Shown here: one piece after another, positions 31,701 through 44,018 of the stretch
Layout of the letters: each line of letters begins with the position of its first letter
Position numbering within the stretch: the first letter of the stretch is position 1
NCBI GenBank assembly: GCA_050084985.1
Contig: JBITNC010000001.1
Span: 81,530,001-81,594,000, forward strand
DNA from: Nageia nagi
Taxonomy: Eukaryota; Pinophyta
Length of the DNA stretch: 64,000 nucleotides
Direction: 5' to 3'
Translations under genes and position numbers: made by a program
The notes under the pieces: generated by a model
Databases searched by the model: none
The model's input: only the letters and a program-made list of their open reading frames with translations
Told to the model about the DNA's origin: nothing

Positions 31701-34700
31701 ATGGTTGTACATGCTGGGAGAATGTTGGAAAGGCTGGAAAGTTCGGCTTTACATCCAGTGTTTGCATTTATTTCTAAGTCTCTAGAGACCTTTCAGGAAA
31801 CCCATTCTGTATATATCCAGCTGCAATTATAGTCCATGAACTATGTTAGTAGCATACATCTTGTCAACAATTTTTAGGCTTGTGATTTCTTGCTGTAGTC
31901 ATGAATTATATCTCGTTGAATCACTGCAGCTCATAAAATTGTTGGTCCGTCTTGTATCTTGTCAAACAATCCCATGTATTTGTGTATTCCTTCATACTTT
32001 GTATACATTCCTATCAAGGCATTCATAACATCATCATTTAATGTAACACCAATTTTAAGTGGCATATGTTGGAGAATTTGGCAAGGATTTTAGATATGGC
32101 TTTACTTCTAACAATGGCATCTTTTTGGTGCCTGTGTCGTTCCTCCTATTCTCTCATTACCTTGCAGCAACAATAAAGCCGCATAAATGTTCAATCTGAT
32201 TTCAATGTGACAACTGACTCCACCCAAAGGCTACAGTCGTGAGTAGATGGGACTTAAACATTAAAACATTCCTCCACGGATTGAATTTAAGCAAAAGACT
32301 TCAATATAGGCGCTTATATATTTATTTATACTTTTCTTGACCCTATGGAATGATGACAAGTGGCAATGGAGGATTGGTTGGTAACATCAATTTATTTTCA
32401 GACTTCTCTTTCGTAATATCTTGAGATATTGACATCAAATTTTCAAGAAAATTGGTTCATTGTGAGTAAAAATGAGTGGTTACATGACTAGGTTCGGCTA
32501 TAAGTTGATCAAGTTCTAGCCTTTTAAGATTCTGATATGCTCTCATGATGTTTTCGGTAATTTTGAATTAATTTGGTAAATGAAGATCTGTAGATGATTT
32601 CGTGCATAACTTTTGCAAATGGACTTTATTTTTTTGATTCGTAGGAAGCGTTGGATTCTTGGGACCGATATCTTTGCAATGAGTGGTTACACAATAGGAT
32701 CTGGATCTTTCACCTTCCTAAAAATCACAATAAAAAATAAATTAATTAGCAATTTAATTCAATTTGCCAAATTTAATGAAAATTAAAAATTTAATATCTT
32801 ACAAACCTTAGCTGTGTTTGATGAATCATAAAAAGTGATGGGCTTATGATTTAAAGTACTTCAACATGAAATAATCACAAGCATGAAAATTCAATCAAAA
32901 TTTTAGCACATTATGACTATAGATACGACTATGAAAACAAAAAAATATTTTTAGATTTTGGATTTTATATTTCTAATAAGTTGCATCCACTTAAAATTCA
33001 ACATCAATACGACTATAGAAAGTCCCTTAGTTTTATTGAAGTTAAGGATAACATGATGTGATGACCAAAAGCCTTAGTCGCACTGAATTATGGTACAACA
33101 TGATGCGATAACAAAAAGCTTAATCGCTTCTAATTGAAGTTCAAAACAATACAACAAAGGTGAAGGAGTTAGTCGCTACATGTCATGTTCTAAACCAATA
33201 CGATAAGGATTTTACTTTAGTGGTTTCCAATTGAAGTTTAAAATGATGTGACAAAGGCAAAGGATGGTCGCTTTCAGGTAGATTTAAAAATTGACATGAT
33301 AAAGTTTTAGGACTTCATCGCTTTCAAGTAGATTTTAACTTCCATGTGATAAATAAAGCCTTAATCACTCCAAGGTCAATTTTAGATACAATACGACAAA
33401 GGAAAGATGGTCTCAATTTGGCTAAGTCCCATAGACTTGGTAAGATATATTCAATCGATGAAGGGGCAACAAAAATCTGGCAATGATAAGAGTTTTGTTT
33501 ATTCTTTTCAAATTAAAATCTAACTCAACGTGAACAATATAACCTCATTTCCTTCCAACTCGCTTCTTAGCTCACTACAATAATGAAATCTATAGTTGCT
33601 TTGATTTGATTGTTAACTCAGCCCTACAACATAAAAATTATAGTCACTCCAACTTATCTCTTAACTTAATGCAATAAAGGGAACTCGAAGGCACATTGGA
33701 TGCAAGCGAATCAGGTGAGGGGTATTTATAGTATGGTGGGTGACATGGGACATGTGGCATAAATCTAAAAATTACAGCCCTAGATTGGATGATGGTGATG
33801 AGTTGTAGGTGGCTCTTTGGTCAGATAAGGTTAAAGTCTTAGATGACATGTTCTGGTAATGACCTAAGTCATACCAAGTATGTTGCTAACTTGATATGAC
33901 CATAAAATATTTCCTTATCACTATGAGGTCAGAACCTAACTCGATGCAACCACACAAAATTACCTTATGATGCTATGATTGGAAGCTAAACCGATGTGAT
34001 TGCACAAAACTCTTTAATCATGTCAAAGTAGAGTACTAACTTGATGTGACAAAAGGAAACACTATGATAGTCGAAACTCATCAAATTTTGATCTAGATTT
34101 GGAAATGAAGATATTTTTGGCTTCAAGGCTTTGGTGAAAATCGGCTTCCACTTCTCAGTGTCTAAAATGAACACTTGACTTGAAAAATAGAATTTTGATG
34201 CTCATCATTCAATGGTTAAGTAGGATTGAGTTCCACTCATGTTGAGGTTAGGTGCTTAACGATCAAAATTAAAGGGTGGTATTCAACGGTTTCATAAAAA
34301 CCAATTTCCATGTCAATGTTCAAATTATGCACTTGTCTCTAAGGTGAAAGATACTACCCAACAATCCAAACTCTTTTTTTTTTGATAAAAAGATACGATC
34401 TTGACAAATTATTATTTTTGGATTATTTAATTTTTATGTATTTTTTGTTAATTAAGAAAAATAACAATTTTTTCCTAGATACCTAACTTGAGGAAAAAAG
34501 TGAAAAAATTATTGATAAAAAATTAGGTGGTAACACTAGCTTTGTATGGGGATGTCTTGCATTGGTAAGAAAAAAGATCCTAGCATCTCTGGTTACCATT
34601 TCCATAGAAAGAAACAATGACGTGATGATCATGATCAGAAAAATAAAATCTTTAAACTTTGGAAACAAAAAATCCTTCCTAGTAATTTTCAATCATTCTC

Positions 34701-35403
34701 TTGGATAACGTTATAACAATAGAGGTTTTTGATGAGATGTGGGAAACTTAGAAAATTATCCTATAATCCATCAACTCAAAAAGGTTTTTGAGAATCTCCT
34801 TCATTGCAATCTTCCTAATTCTCTTGACAAATAATTGATCGGATAATCCTTAAAAATAAGTAGAAGTTATTAGTCAATTAAATAATCTATCTAAGAATAT
34901 AATTTTAAAAATAATATCTAGTGATCATGATAACAAGCTATGCAATCATCTTTGCTAATATTGAACTCAAAATGTAACTTTTTATACCAATCCAATGTTT
35001 CTTTTCTAGTACTTCGACCCTATGTATAGTTTACTTGTAGATATCCTTGGAACATGTTTATACTGGGTATTACCTCTATTGCAACATGCATTTATAGCCT
35101 TGATTGGGATACTTATGAATTTGAATAATTACTCGCACTGCCATCAAGAGTCTATAGCCCCAATGGAGTTTCTTCAAGTGTTAGAATATTTTTCATCTTT
35201 CTTTTTTCTTCTTTCTTTTTTTTTTATATATATTTCTCATCATTTTTTTTAATCTTTTATATTCTTGGTCTTACCAAAGTCAACAAAATAAATTTGGAAA
35301 CAAACAAAGCTTTCATCATCCATTTTGGTATTATGAATTCTCATAATTAGATTGAGAAGGAGATCGATGGAAAATCATTATTATCTTAGTATTACTCATA
35401 AGA
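28779..35403 (-). repeat. Long repeat copy B (candidate 5' LTR)
   Basis: Colinear with copy A: CCCTA-rich block at about 29610-29690, 180-bp-type array (30300-30860), PPR fragment (31440-32160), GATGTGAC/TTAGTCGC array (33010-34070), and the same poly-T-rich right end with the word ttactcataaga at 35392-35403. Its left edge abuts the primer-binding-site-like sequence, while copies A and C share a different left flank. Confidence 0.8.
31440..32160 (-). pseudogene. PPR gene fragment inside long repeat copy B
   Basis: Same PPR fragment as in copy A, on the minus strand, with its own additional substitutions and indels. Recognisable order of A-type and B-type helix words across about three repeats (from right to left), broken by stops. 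It was inherited with the repeat and not acquired separately. Confidence 0.78.
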
Positions 35404-35485
35404 ATTCTTCAATGAAAAATTCCAAGTAGACGAACTGCTATGTTCAATTCCTTCATGTAGACGACCACTAAATGTTATAACATAT

Positions 35486-38400
35486 TGTTATGTCTGTTAT
35501 TTGCTTTTTCTTATCAGGGAGAAAAAGGCGAAAATAAGGGATCTATGATCCTCCTTTTAATGAGATGTTCCTCTAAGTGTTTTCTTACGTTCCTCTCCAA
35601 TTTGATGCAATAACTCAAATCATGTTTCCCGTCAAAAGATCCCCTTTATTTTAAGAGTTAACCCTTGCTAACATAGCTTGCAAGAGGAATCACTTAATCC
35701 AATTCAACCTCATAGGCTAGTTAAATTATTGAGTTATCAGATTTACTTCAATGGTATTTACTTGCTTTGTTTCATGCAACCAATTTAGTGAATATGTATT
35801 ACAATCTAAGTCCTTCAATCATGATAGAATAAAGTTTCCATAAGTGTTTATCCTTGCTGAATAATTCTTGTTCAGAATAATACTTAGTACAATTTGACTA
35901 TTCACAACTTGTTTAGTTGCAGGAGATATAGTATTCTACAATGAAACTTAGTACTTAGCATCACACACACTCTATATCTTTCAATCACCAAGTATTTTCT
36001 TATTCTCAAAAAGTTAATCTCACACTATATAGCTTGAATGAGATTCTTTTACTTAGTGAAAATCCAACTGAACAAATATCTTATTAGAATTTCAAAAGAA
36101 AATCGATTCTCAAAGCTAAAGATAGATAGTTGAATCTCTACTTGCAATCCATATAAGTTTGAAGAATGGTCTTATAAAGAACTATACAAGTACTTGAAGC
36201 AAAAGACATATTTTATTATCATATGCTTGCAGGCTTGCTTTACAAATTCTTATAAGTGTTAGAGCTCAGGCTCCACTAGAGAGATCTATAAAAAGAATTG
36301 AATTTTAACTTTTATAATTCTTGGAGGTGGTTACATCCTCCAAAAATCCTAACTATCTAGGAAACCCTAGTCATCTCTATAACCCTAGTTTACTTTGCAA
36401 ACCCTAGTTATCTCTAGAAAAGAGATTCAAAATTTGGTTAAGTTCTTGAGAAGAAGGATAAAAAATAAACTAAGTCCTTTTATCAAGGTTACATTTTATT
36501 TTTTTTTATTTTGCTACATTTTGCATTCATGTCAATCAAAGCATATACACCCACAATATTTAGTGAGAAATCATTTTATGCTATTCTTTGATGGATGATC
36601 ACACCTCCTTTTAATGCTCCCATGGTGGTACATACTAGGAGAATGTTGGCAAGGCTAAAAAGTTTGGCTTTACATCCAGTGTTTGCATGTGTTTCTAGAT
36701 CTTAGGAGACCTTTCAGGAAATCCATTTGGTATTCATCTAGCTATAATTATAGTCCATGAACTATGTTAGTAGCATGCATCTTGTCAATAATTTTTAGGC
36801 TTGTGATTTCTTGTTGTAGTCATGAATTATACCTCCTTTTATCACTACAGCTTATAAACCTATTACTACATCATGTTTCTTATCAAATAATTCCATGGAT
36901 TAATGTACTTCTTCATGTTTTGTATACATTCCTATAAATTCATTCATAACACCATCATTTGATGTAACACCAATTTTAAGTGGTAGACGTTGGAGAATGT
37001 GGCAAGGATTTCAAAGTATGGCTTTACTTCCAATAATTGCATCTTCTTGGCACCTATGTGGTCTCTCCTACTTCTCTCATTACCTTTTAGCAACAATAAA
37101 GTTGTATCAATGTTCAATTTGATATTGGTATGACAAAATAGCTGCATCAATGTTTAATCTGATTTCTATGCGATAATTGAATCCACCCAAAGGCTAAATT
37201 CATGACTCGATGTGACTTAAACATTAAAAAATTCCTCCATGGATTAAATTTAAACAAAATAATTCAACATTGGTGCTCATATATTTATTTATACTTTTAT
37301 TTACCCTATGGAATGATGAAAAGTGGTAGTTGAGGATTGGTCGATGACATCAATTTATTTTTAGACTTCGCTTTTGCAATATCTTGAGATATTGGCATCA
37401 ATTTTTTAAGAAAAATGTTTGATTATGATCCTCATTATGAGCTAAGAAAAACAAGTTATTACATAATTAATTTTGGTTGCAAATTGATCAAGTTCTAGCC
37501 TTTTAAAATCCTTGTCTGCTCCTATGACATTTTTAGCAATTTTGAATTAATTTGGCAAACAAGGATCAATAGATGATTTTGTGCATAACTTTCACAAATG
37601 GACTCCATTTTTTGATTCATCAGAACTTCACAATGAGTGGTTGTAAAATAGTATTGATCTTCTACCTTCTTGAAAATAAATTAATTAGCAATTTAATTTA
37701 GTTTACCAAATTTAATGAAAATTAAAAATTCAATATCTTAAAAATTGTACCTCTATTTTATGAATCGTAAAAAGCTACGGGCTTATGATTTGGATTACTT
37801 CAACATGAAATAATTAGAAGCATGAGAATACAATCAAAATTTTAGCACATTACGAATTGCACATTTCCTAAGGCAACGATCAAGGGTGATATAAAAATTT
37901 ATTTTTGAATTTTATATTTTTAATATATCATATCCACTTAAAATTCAACATCAATATGACTACAAAAATTCTCTTAGTCAAATTGAGGTTAATGACATGA
38001 TGTGATAATAAAAAACTTAGTCACTTCCAATTGAAGTTCAAAATAATGTGATAAAGTCGAAGGAGTTAAGTCACTACATGTCATGTTCTAAACTAATGTG
38101 ATAAGATTTTTACTTTAGTTGCTTCCATTGAAGTTTAAAATGATACAACAAAGGCAAAGGATGGTTACTTTCAGGTAGATCTTAAAATCGATGTGATAAA
38201 GTTTTACAAATTAGTCTTTTTTAAGTAGATTTTAACCTCCATATGATAACTAAATCCTTAGTCACTTTGAGGTTAGTTTCAGATATAATGCAATAAAGGA
38301 AAGATGGTCTTGATAAGTCTAAGTCCTATAAGCCTGAAACTCATCAAATTTTGATCTAGAGTTGGAAATGAAGATATTTTTGGCTTTAGGGCTTTGGTGA

Positions 38401-38806
38401 AAATTGACTTCCACTTCTTAGTGTCTACAATGAATATTTGGCTTTGAAAATGGAATTTTGATGCTTATCATTTAACGATTGAGTAGGACCAAGTTCCACT
38501 CATGTTGAGGGTACGTTAGACTTGAGATCAAAATTTGAGGATGGTATTCAATGGTTTCATAGAAACTGATTTCCATGTCAATATTCAGAATATGTGCTTG
38601 CCTCTAAGGTGAAAGATACTACACAATGGTACAAACGCTTTGTGATGAAAAGATGCGATTTTGATAAATTATTATTTTTTTGATTTTGGATTATTTAATT
38701 TTTATGTATTTTTTGTTAATTAAGGAAAATAACAATTTTTTCCTAGATACCTAACTTGAGGACAAAAGTGAAAAAATTATTGATCAAAAATTGGTTGGTA
38801 ACAATT
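35486..38806 (-). repeat. Long repeat copy C, internally deleted and truncated
   Basis: Third copy of the repeat. It starts with TGTTATGTCTG, like copy A, and follows it to about 36495. There a poly-T run joins sequence that corresponds to about 21735 of copy A (about 1.8 kb missing). It follows again to about 38330, where a second gap of about 0.6 kb occurs (copy A 23590-24212). Homology ends at about 38806, about 0.85 kb short of the other copies. No internal region or partner repeat adjoins it, so it is a solo-LTR-like or fragmentary copy. Confidence 0.75.
36520..37150 (-). pseudogene. PPR gene fragment inside long repeat copy C
   Basis: Minus-strand PPR remnant as in copies A and B; the open stretch 37150-36944 includes KKMQLLEVKPYFEILATFSN, the end and start of two repeats. 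Its downstream end is cut by the 1.8-kb deletion at the poly-T junction. Confidence 0.75.
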
Positions 38807-40480
38807 TCTTTACTGAACGCTACAAATTATTATGTGTAATGAACTTGATGAATTATTATATCTACTAAACCTAAGGAACTATTATGTTTATTAAATTTGA
38901 TGAATCGCCATACTATTCATTTTTACAAACTTAATGGATTGCTCAAACTGACTAGACAATTCGCTTAAGTAAGTGAATGGTGAATTCGCCTAACATTAAC
39001 TCCTTTTTTAAATTTATTTTTTTCATCATCATTTCAATAAGGGTCTCCTACAAATTTGCATAAATGCTAAGACATGTTTTCATGAAATCATTGTGAAATT
39101 AAAAAATCGATTTAGGAAAAGCGACTTATTAAATAATCCTTGGTGGGTTGATATTGCATTCACCATTGTTGTTCCTAATGGTGGCCTTCATACCAATGAT
39201 CATAATCCTCAATAAGGGTCATTAGCTAGTGTGAGTAAAAAAATTAGATGGAATGCTCTAGTCTCTTTCGATAGGGACTTAAAATATGTAGGTGAAGAGG
39301 ATAATTTTGGGCCTTCCTGTTAAGCCCCCCATAATAGATAATTACTAGGATTTATGGTTCAAGCAATTACAAAATTTATTTTTATGTTGTAATGGTTTTT
39401 AAGTTAATGTGTAATCTTTATATTTTTGCTTGGGAGGTCATGTGATAATTCGACCTAATATTTTTTTTTGTGGGGTGTGTTAATTCCACCCATTATTTTT
39501 TGTATGATTGAATGTTATTATAAATATAATATATATCTTATTAGAAAAAAATTAATTTAAGGAATATTACTATTATCAAATATACAATAAAAAATAACAC
39601 ATATTTCATATACATAGATTAATTATTTGATAATATATCAAATTTTGAATGATTATAGGATAGTTACACTCTAGGAATTATTTATACCATCTTATATATT
39701 TTTAAACATAAGAATGATAGTTGTTTTGTAATAGACCTTTTATCATGACATATAAGATTCAATGGTTGTTTTGTTTGATAAGATACATTGACAAGGTACA
39801 ACCTAGCGGATTATAATAATTGCTAGATATGCTATTGATGTTTAAGACATGAAATTTATCAAACTATTTGAACAAATGGAACACTTGGATATGATATATT
39901 TTAGATGAGAAATGGTTAAAATTTCATAAGGAATACATAATCTTCATGCATTGAAACAAAATAATCATTTTTATCTCATATTGGTGCAATTCATTTCTAG
40001 CTCTCATTCTCCTCTACGTATTTGATGTGTTTTTCATAAAATATCATTGTTTCCATTTAATAGATGTAACTCAAAGTCACTTATCCAAAGGTATTTTAAT
40101 AATAAAAAATTAATAAACTAATATAGTAAGTCAATCCATTAACTCAAAATAGTGTAAAACCATTAAACTATAAGAAAAAATTACTCTTTACAAATCCATC
40201 TTCAAAAGATAAACAACAATTCATTAATATTCTCTCATTCACACACACTTATATATACTTAAAACATATTTATACATATAAACACACAATTCATAATAAT
40301 CAACAACTTCTAAATGTATTACATAAAAATATTCTTTTATATTATTAAAATTGCATTAAAATTAATTACACTTTATAAAATACAAAACATCATTAATATC
40401 CTTCAAATCATTTATTAAACAATATATTCTACCATGCATTTGGCTGCAACAGATGTGAGTAGTAATAAGGGATTAGCCTC
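38807..40480. other. Intergenic sequence downstream of the PP2C gene
   Basis: AT-rich, with no gene recognised on either strand. It contains long A/T runs (39530-39620, 40180-40420), with ATATAT and CACACA-type words near 40230-40290. It lies at the 3' side of the minus-strand PP2C and may include its polyadenylation region. Confidence 0.45.
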
Positions 40481-40589
40481 TCAAATCCATACTAGCAAAT
40501 CAAAGTATCCATAGAAGCCAATTCCAATTATATATATCAAAGAGATTCCTAAAATGGCCCAAAGCCAATTTATAGAGGCAGTGGATATT
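40481..40589 (-). other. Hydrophobic alternative-frame tail at the PP2C 3' end
   Basis: Directly after the PP2C stop, a different frame of the same strand encodes about 30 hydrophobic residues (INWLWAILGISLIYIIGIGF and on to YFDLLVWI, then stop) that would make a transmembrane tail. A one- or two-base shift upstream of 40590 would attach it to the phosphatase. This may be chance in 3' untranslated DNA; I see no proof that it is translated. Confidence 0.3.
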
Positions 40590-41911
40590 TCACCCGACAT
40601 TATTGGGGTGAATTTCCACCTTTCCCTGCTTCGTCTGTAGCTTACCCCAATTGGGTGTGTATTTAGAGAGAGATGACGACTTCTGTTGAGACCTTGGGGG
40701 CTGATCCTTTGAGCATTTAACCTGTACAATAATTATGGTGATGTCATCAATATAGATCTCATTCTGGTACCAGAGAGCGAAGGACCTTGCAACTATTGCA
40801 CTGCAGGCACTCCGTGGATCTTTAGATTCTGTAATCTGCAACACAAAATGTTAACAGACAATCATTTGAACATCAGAAGTCAAACCAAATCCTTATAATA
40901 TCAAAATGCTCTTCCATCCCAGTAAGGTAAGGCAAAGGCATAGTTGGATTCAGGTGATGCTTAAAAAAAAAAAAAACTAGTTGGGCTACTTACAATATCT
41001 ACTATGGCCTGACTGGAAAGAAACTCTGTCACCCCATCACTTGCAATCACAAAGAACGGGCGATCTTGAGTGAGTGCCATTACAGTAACCTCAGGCTCAG
41101 CAGTCACACCCACAGCTTCCACAACTCTATCACCAACACTCCTGGTAAACGCAGTTCCACCGATATATCTTCCACTACCATAACAAAATTAAACTCTAGG
41201 AGGATCGAAACCATTATCATTCGTTTCATTCCACCATCGAATATTAGGGTTCTTGTATCCCCTCACCTGCCAACTAGACAAGACTTTCACCCCATGATTC
41301 TCCACCCTCTCAAACTCATCCTCCCTATAAGGAGTCTGATCATTGGAAAGGTCCACAGCCACAAGTTCAGAGCCTCTTTTTTCTGCCATAATGGCCCGAG
41401 AGTCCCCCACATTGGCTACATAGAGTTTCTTCCCTCTCACAAGCGTTGTAATGGCGGTTGTGCCACTATGGGAGTCATAAATAGGACTAGCGTGTAAAAG
41501 TTCATTGGTAACTGCAAACGCAGCCTTATAGGCCTTTGAGAGATCTGTATCAAAATCATGGGTACGTACCAAGGTGGTGCAGAGAGATTTTTTTACGAAA
41601 CGAGAGCATTCAGTCCCGAATGGACCATGACCATCAAAGACACCGAAAAAGTGGTGGTTAGGATCCCCACCATAGCGAGGCCTTATGCAGTGACTATCTT
41701 GGTTGGCCTTGTTGGGACTCTCCGGATTGTGGCCTTTCAAGGTGACGGAAGAGTAATGTAGTTCAAGCTTGGCATCATGAACTTGCGCCACCTTGGTCTC
41801 GCAGAGAGAATATGCATGAGCAGCTACCTTGGACTGGATTTCCTCTGGATTTGCATCCTCTTCCATAATGAAAGCTCTCTTCTTTCCAGCCTTGAAGTGA
41901 AAGCAACCCAT
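40590..41911 (-). pseudogene. Protein phosphatase 2C (PP2C), two exons, with in-frame TAA at codon 241
   Basis: Metal-dependent Ser/Thr phosphatase resembling the MGC-type plant PP2Cs (Arabidopsis At3g06270-like, about 350 residues). Exon 1 is 41911-40994 (306 codons), intron 40993-40836 (GTAAGT...TTGCAG, 158 bp), exon 2 40835-40590. The joined frame is 387 codons, phase 0. The start MGCFHFKAGKKR offers Gly2/Cys3 for myristoylation and palmitoylation. All PP2C motifs are in order: [73 protein letters not shown] and DDITIIIVQVK. One TAA (41189-41191) sits right after DPPRV, where relatives have Trp, with a few extra residues before GTAFTR. Both sides stay in frame, so the damage is slight or recent; an undetected small intron or assembly error is possible. 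Confidence 0.88.
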
Positions 41912-41954
41912 TTGAGAAATTTGGAAACACAAGGAGGGGCTCCACCCTTGAATT

Positions 41955-41961
41955 CTTTATA
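41955..41961 (-). promoter_or_regulatory. Candidate TATA box of the PP2C gene
   Basis: TATAAAG on the minus strand, about 45 bases upstream of the MGC start codon (ATG 41909-41911). Transcription would start near 41928, leaving a very short 5' leader and placing the upstream in-frame ATG (41930-41932) at or before the start site. This favours the MGC start. Confidence 0.55.
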
Positions 41962-41969
41962 GGAGCATG

Positions 41970-43188
41970 AGAGTTTCCAACATGGGTTTAAGAAGTTTGG
42001 CCTCCTTTGTGCTTGGAGTTTTTTTTCTAGGGCCAGTACATGATCTTTGATGGTCTAATGGTTCACAAGGTTGTATTACTTCATTTTTTTTAATCAGTAT
42101 TACATTGCGAAGTTCAAGAAGGTTCAAATTTTTAAAATAGAGGCAAATGGAGGGCCAGGCGTGGGCCTCGGCCTTTGTGCTACAAGCTTGCCTTTCTTTG
42201 CTAGGGAGGCTTTAAATTTGAGGGGTAAATAAATGGCTCACAAAGTGAATATGATGGTTTGAAATAAAGCCATAAGGATGCTTGAAATTGGGGTTTAGTA
42301 TTATTTGAAAATGAATATGATTGAGAGAAATGGTATCTAGTTGTGGTGTTTGTTTTATTTTGAATTTTTACTTTTATTTGGTGAAACTTAATTGTAGTTG
42401 TGTTTAGTTACTGGATTAGTAATTTTGGTATATATATATATATATATATTGCATTTTAATTTTGGTGCATACTTATATGTTATGTTATAATTTTGATATA
42501 TATTTTGGTAGATAATATATGTATTGGATGAACATAATATATGTAGAGTACATTCTATTATTTTTATTTATGTTTATTTAGATTTTTAATTTTTTTTTTA
42601 AACAGGAAGTTAATTCCATCAATTAATTACACTTTTAAATGTTTTTTATGGATTTGAATCATACTTTGCATTTTCACTATAACCTTCAGTGCATTGAGTT
42701 AATTGTTTAAGGAGAGAGAGTTGAGGGGACACACCTTTGATTCCACAAACTATCTAAATTTGAACCCCTTATTAATAAAACAAACCTAGTAAGTTATAAA
42801 TAGCTAAATTTTTTAGTTGCTTAGAATCATGTTAATTAATTTATGAACAGGATTACAATCATCATTTGAAGCATAATCATCATTCTCATTACTAAAAGAT
42901 ATTCCTTTCAATGTTGTAATAGTTTTATAAAAAATCAAGTTATTTATATATAAGATAGAATTGAAAATCAATGGTTATGAACATATTTATTTATACCTTT
43001 TTATATATATATTTATATATGCAAGTAAATTTCTTAACAAGTTAAGTAAATTAATATATTAAAATTATGTTTCCTTAAGATATTTTTCTATTTTCTATTT
43101 TAATTTTTTTTAGCTTGAAAAAAACATATTATATAAATGAAGAGTTGTACATATAGCCTCTAGTTCAAGTTAAAAGAATATAATCTAT
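41970..43188. other. Intergenic sequence upstream of the PP2C gene
   Basis: No gene recognised. It contains a (TA)n microsatellite at about 42429-42449, a second short TA-rich run near 43000-43020, and an AT-rich body. The first 100-200 bases are the presumed PP2C promoter. Confidence 0.5.
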
Positions 43189-44018
43189 TGTTACAGTCAG
43201 GAAAACATATTAACACCCAAACAAATAAACCACAAATGAATGATTACAATTGGAGATAGAATACACCAAACATCACATTTATACCACAAATTGACAAACT
43301 CTGTTGCACAACACTATTGAAAATAGGTAATGAAATGCCCTAACAAGTTCAACGTTACTACACTCATATACATATAAACAATTCACATTGTGTTGCCTCA
43401 CAGGCTTCAAACTAACTTCACACGACCCCAACAATGACTGAACACTCTTGCAGGGATCTGATTTCAAAATAAAATAAAGTGAATACACTTCCAAAGGCGA
43501 ACCATTTGAGGGGAACTTGACATCAAATGCAAGGGTTAAGTACATGTGTCTGCACTCCTTCAGCTGACAACACGATGCCTCCTGTAATCCACGAAGACAA
43601 CCTTGTCGTCCCTTCTTGATCACCTAAAATTCTTTCTCCAGTCAGTGTTTGTTTTGTCTGTCTCGATCACCAATAGCCTCTGCAAATCCCTTCTCCGATT
43701 ACAGTAGGTGCGTTTGTGCTTCCATGCCAGCCTGCAACATATTTCCCTCTTCCTTTTAAAACGCTCGCTCCTTCTATCATTCTATAATGAGGTTTTATTT
43801 TTTTTGAATATTTGTTTCCCCCTCTCGATTGGACTCGCAATTCTATCATTGTTGCTGAACGTCATCTGCCTTATACAATTTTATTGATGTCATTCTGACG
43901 AAATGAGATTGCTCACGAAGTGATTTAACATAACATGCAAATTTATTGTTAGTTATTTTGTACATGGTGGCTTGATGAGGTCAGCTAACTATTTGACAAA
44001 AGGCCTCTCCAAAATGCA
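43189..44018 (-). repeat. Left LTR (3') of the old element
   Basis: Begins TGTTACAGTC on the plus strand and ends at about ccaaaatgca. Matches 45879-46726 in order (gagatagaatac, accacaaattgacaaact, tgcacaacactattgaaaat, aaaatgcatgg) with many differences. The minus-strand ORF at 43623-43279 (114 codons) lies wholly in this LTR and has no counterpart frame in the other copy, so I treat it as chance. Confidence 0.6.

Larger units (their letters stand above)
18899..35403 (-). mobile_element. Candidate large non-autonomous LTR retrotransposon with 6.5-kb LTRs
   Basis: Two direct copies of a roughly 6.5-kb sequence (18899-25452 and 28779-35403) flank a unique 3.3-kb segment. On the minus strand that segment starts with a primer-binding-site-like sequence and a gag gene, and has no pol. 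This is the layout of a large retrotransposon derivative (LARD), but the LTRs would be longer than those usually reported. The left copy begins TGTTATGTCT, giving a CA end on the sense strand; the right copy lacks about 7 bases there. No convincing target-site duplication was found. Alternative: a tandem or nested repeat that only looks like an LTR pair. The copies are clearly diverged, so the insertion is old. Confidence 0.55.

Noticed and set aside
41066-41962. Plus-strand open frames of 61-143 codons
   Set aside because: They lie opposite the PP2C exon, whose minus-strand frame carries all PP2C motifs.
43279-43623. 114-codon minus-strand frame with Cys-rich start
   Set aside because: It lies entirely in an old LTR and has no counterpart in the partner LTR; no known family.
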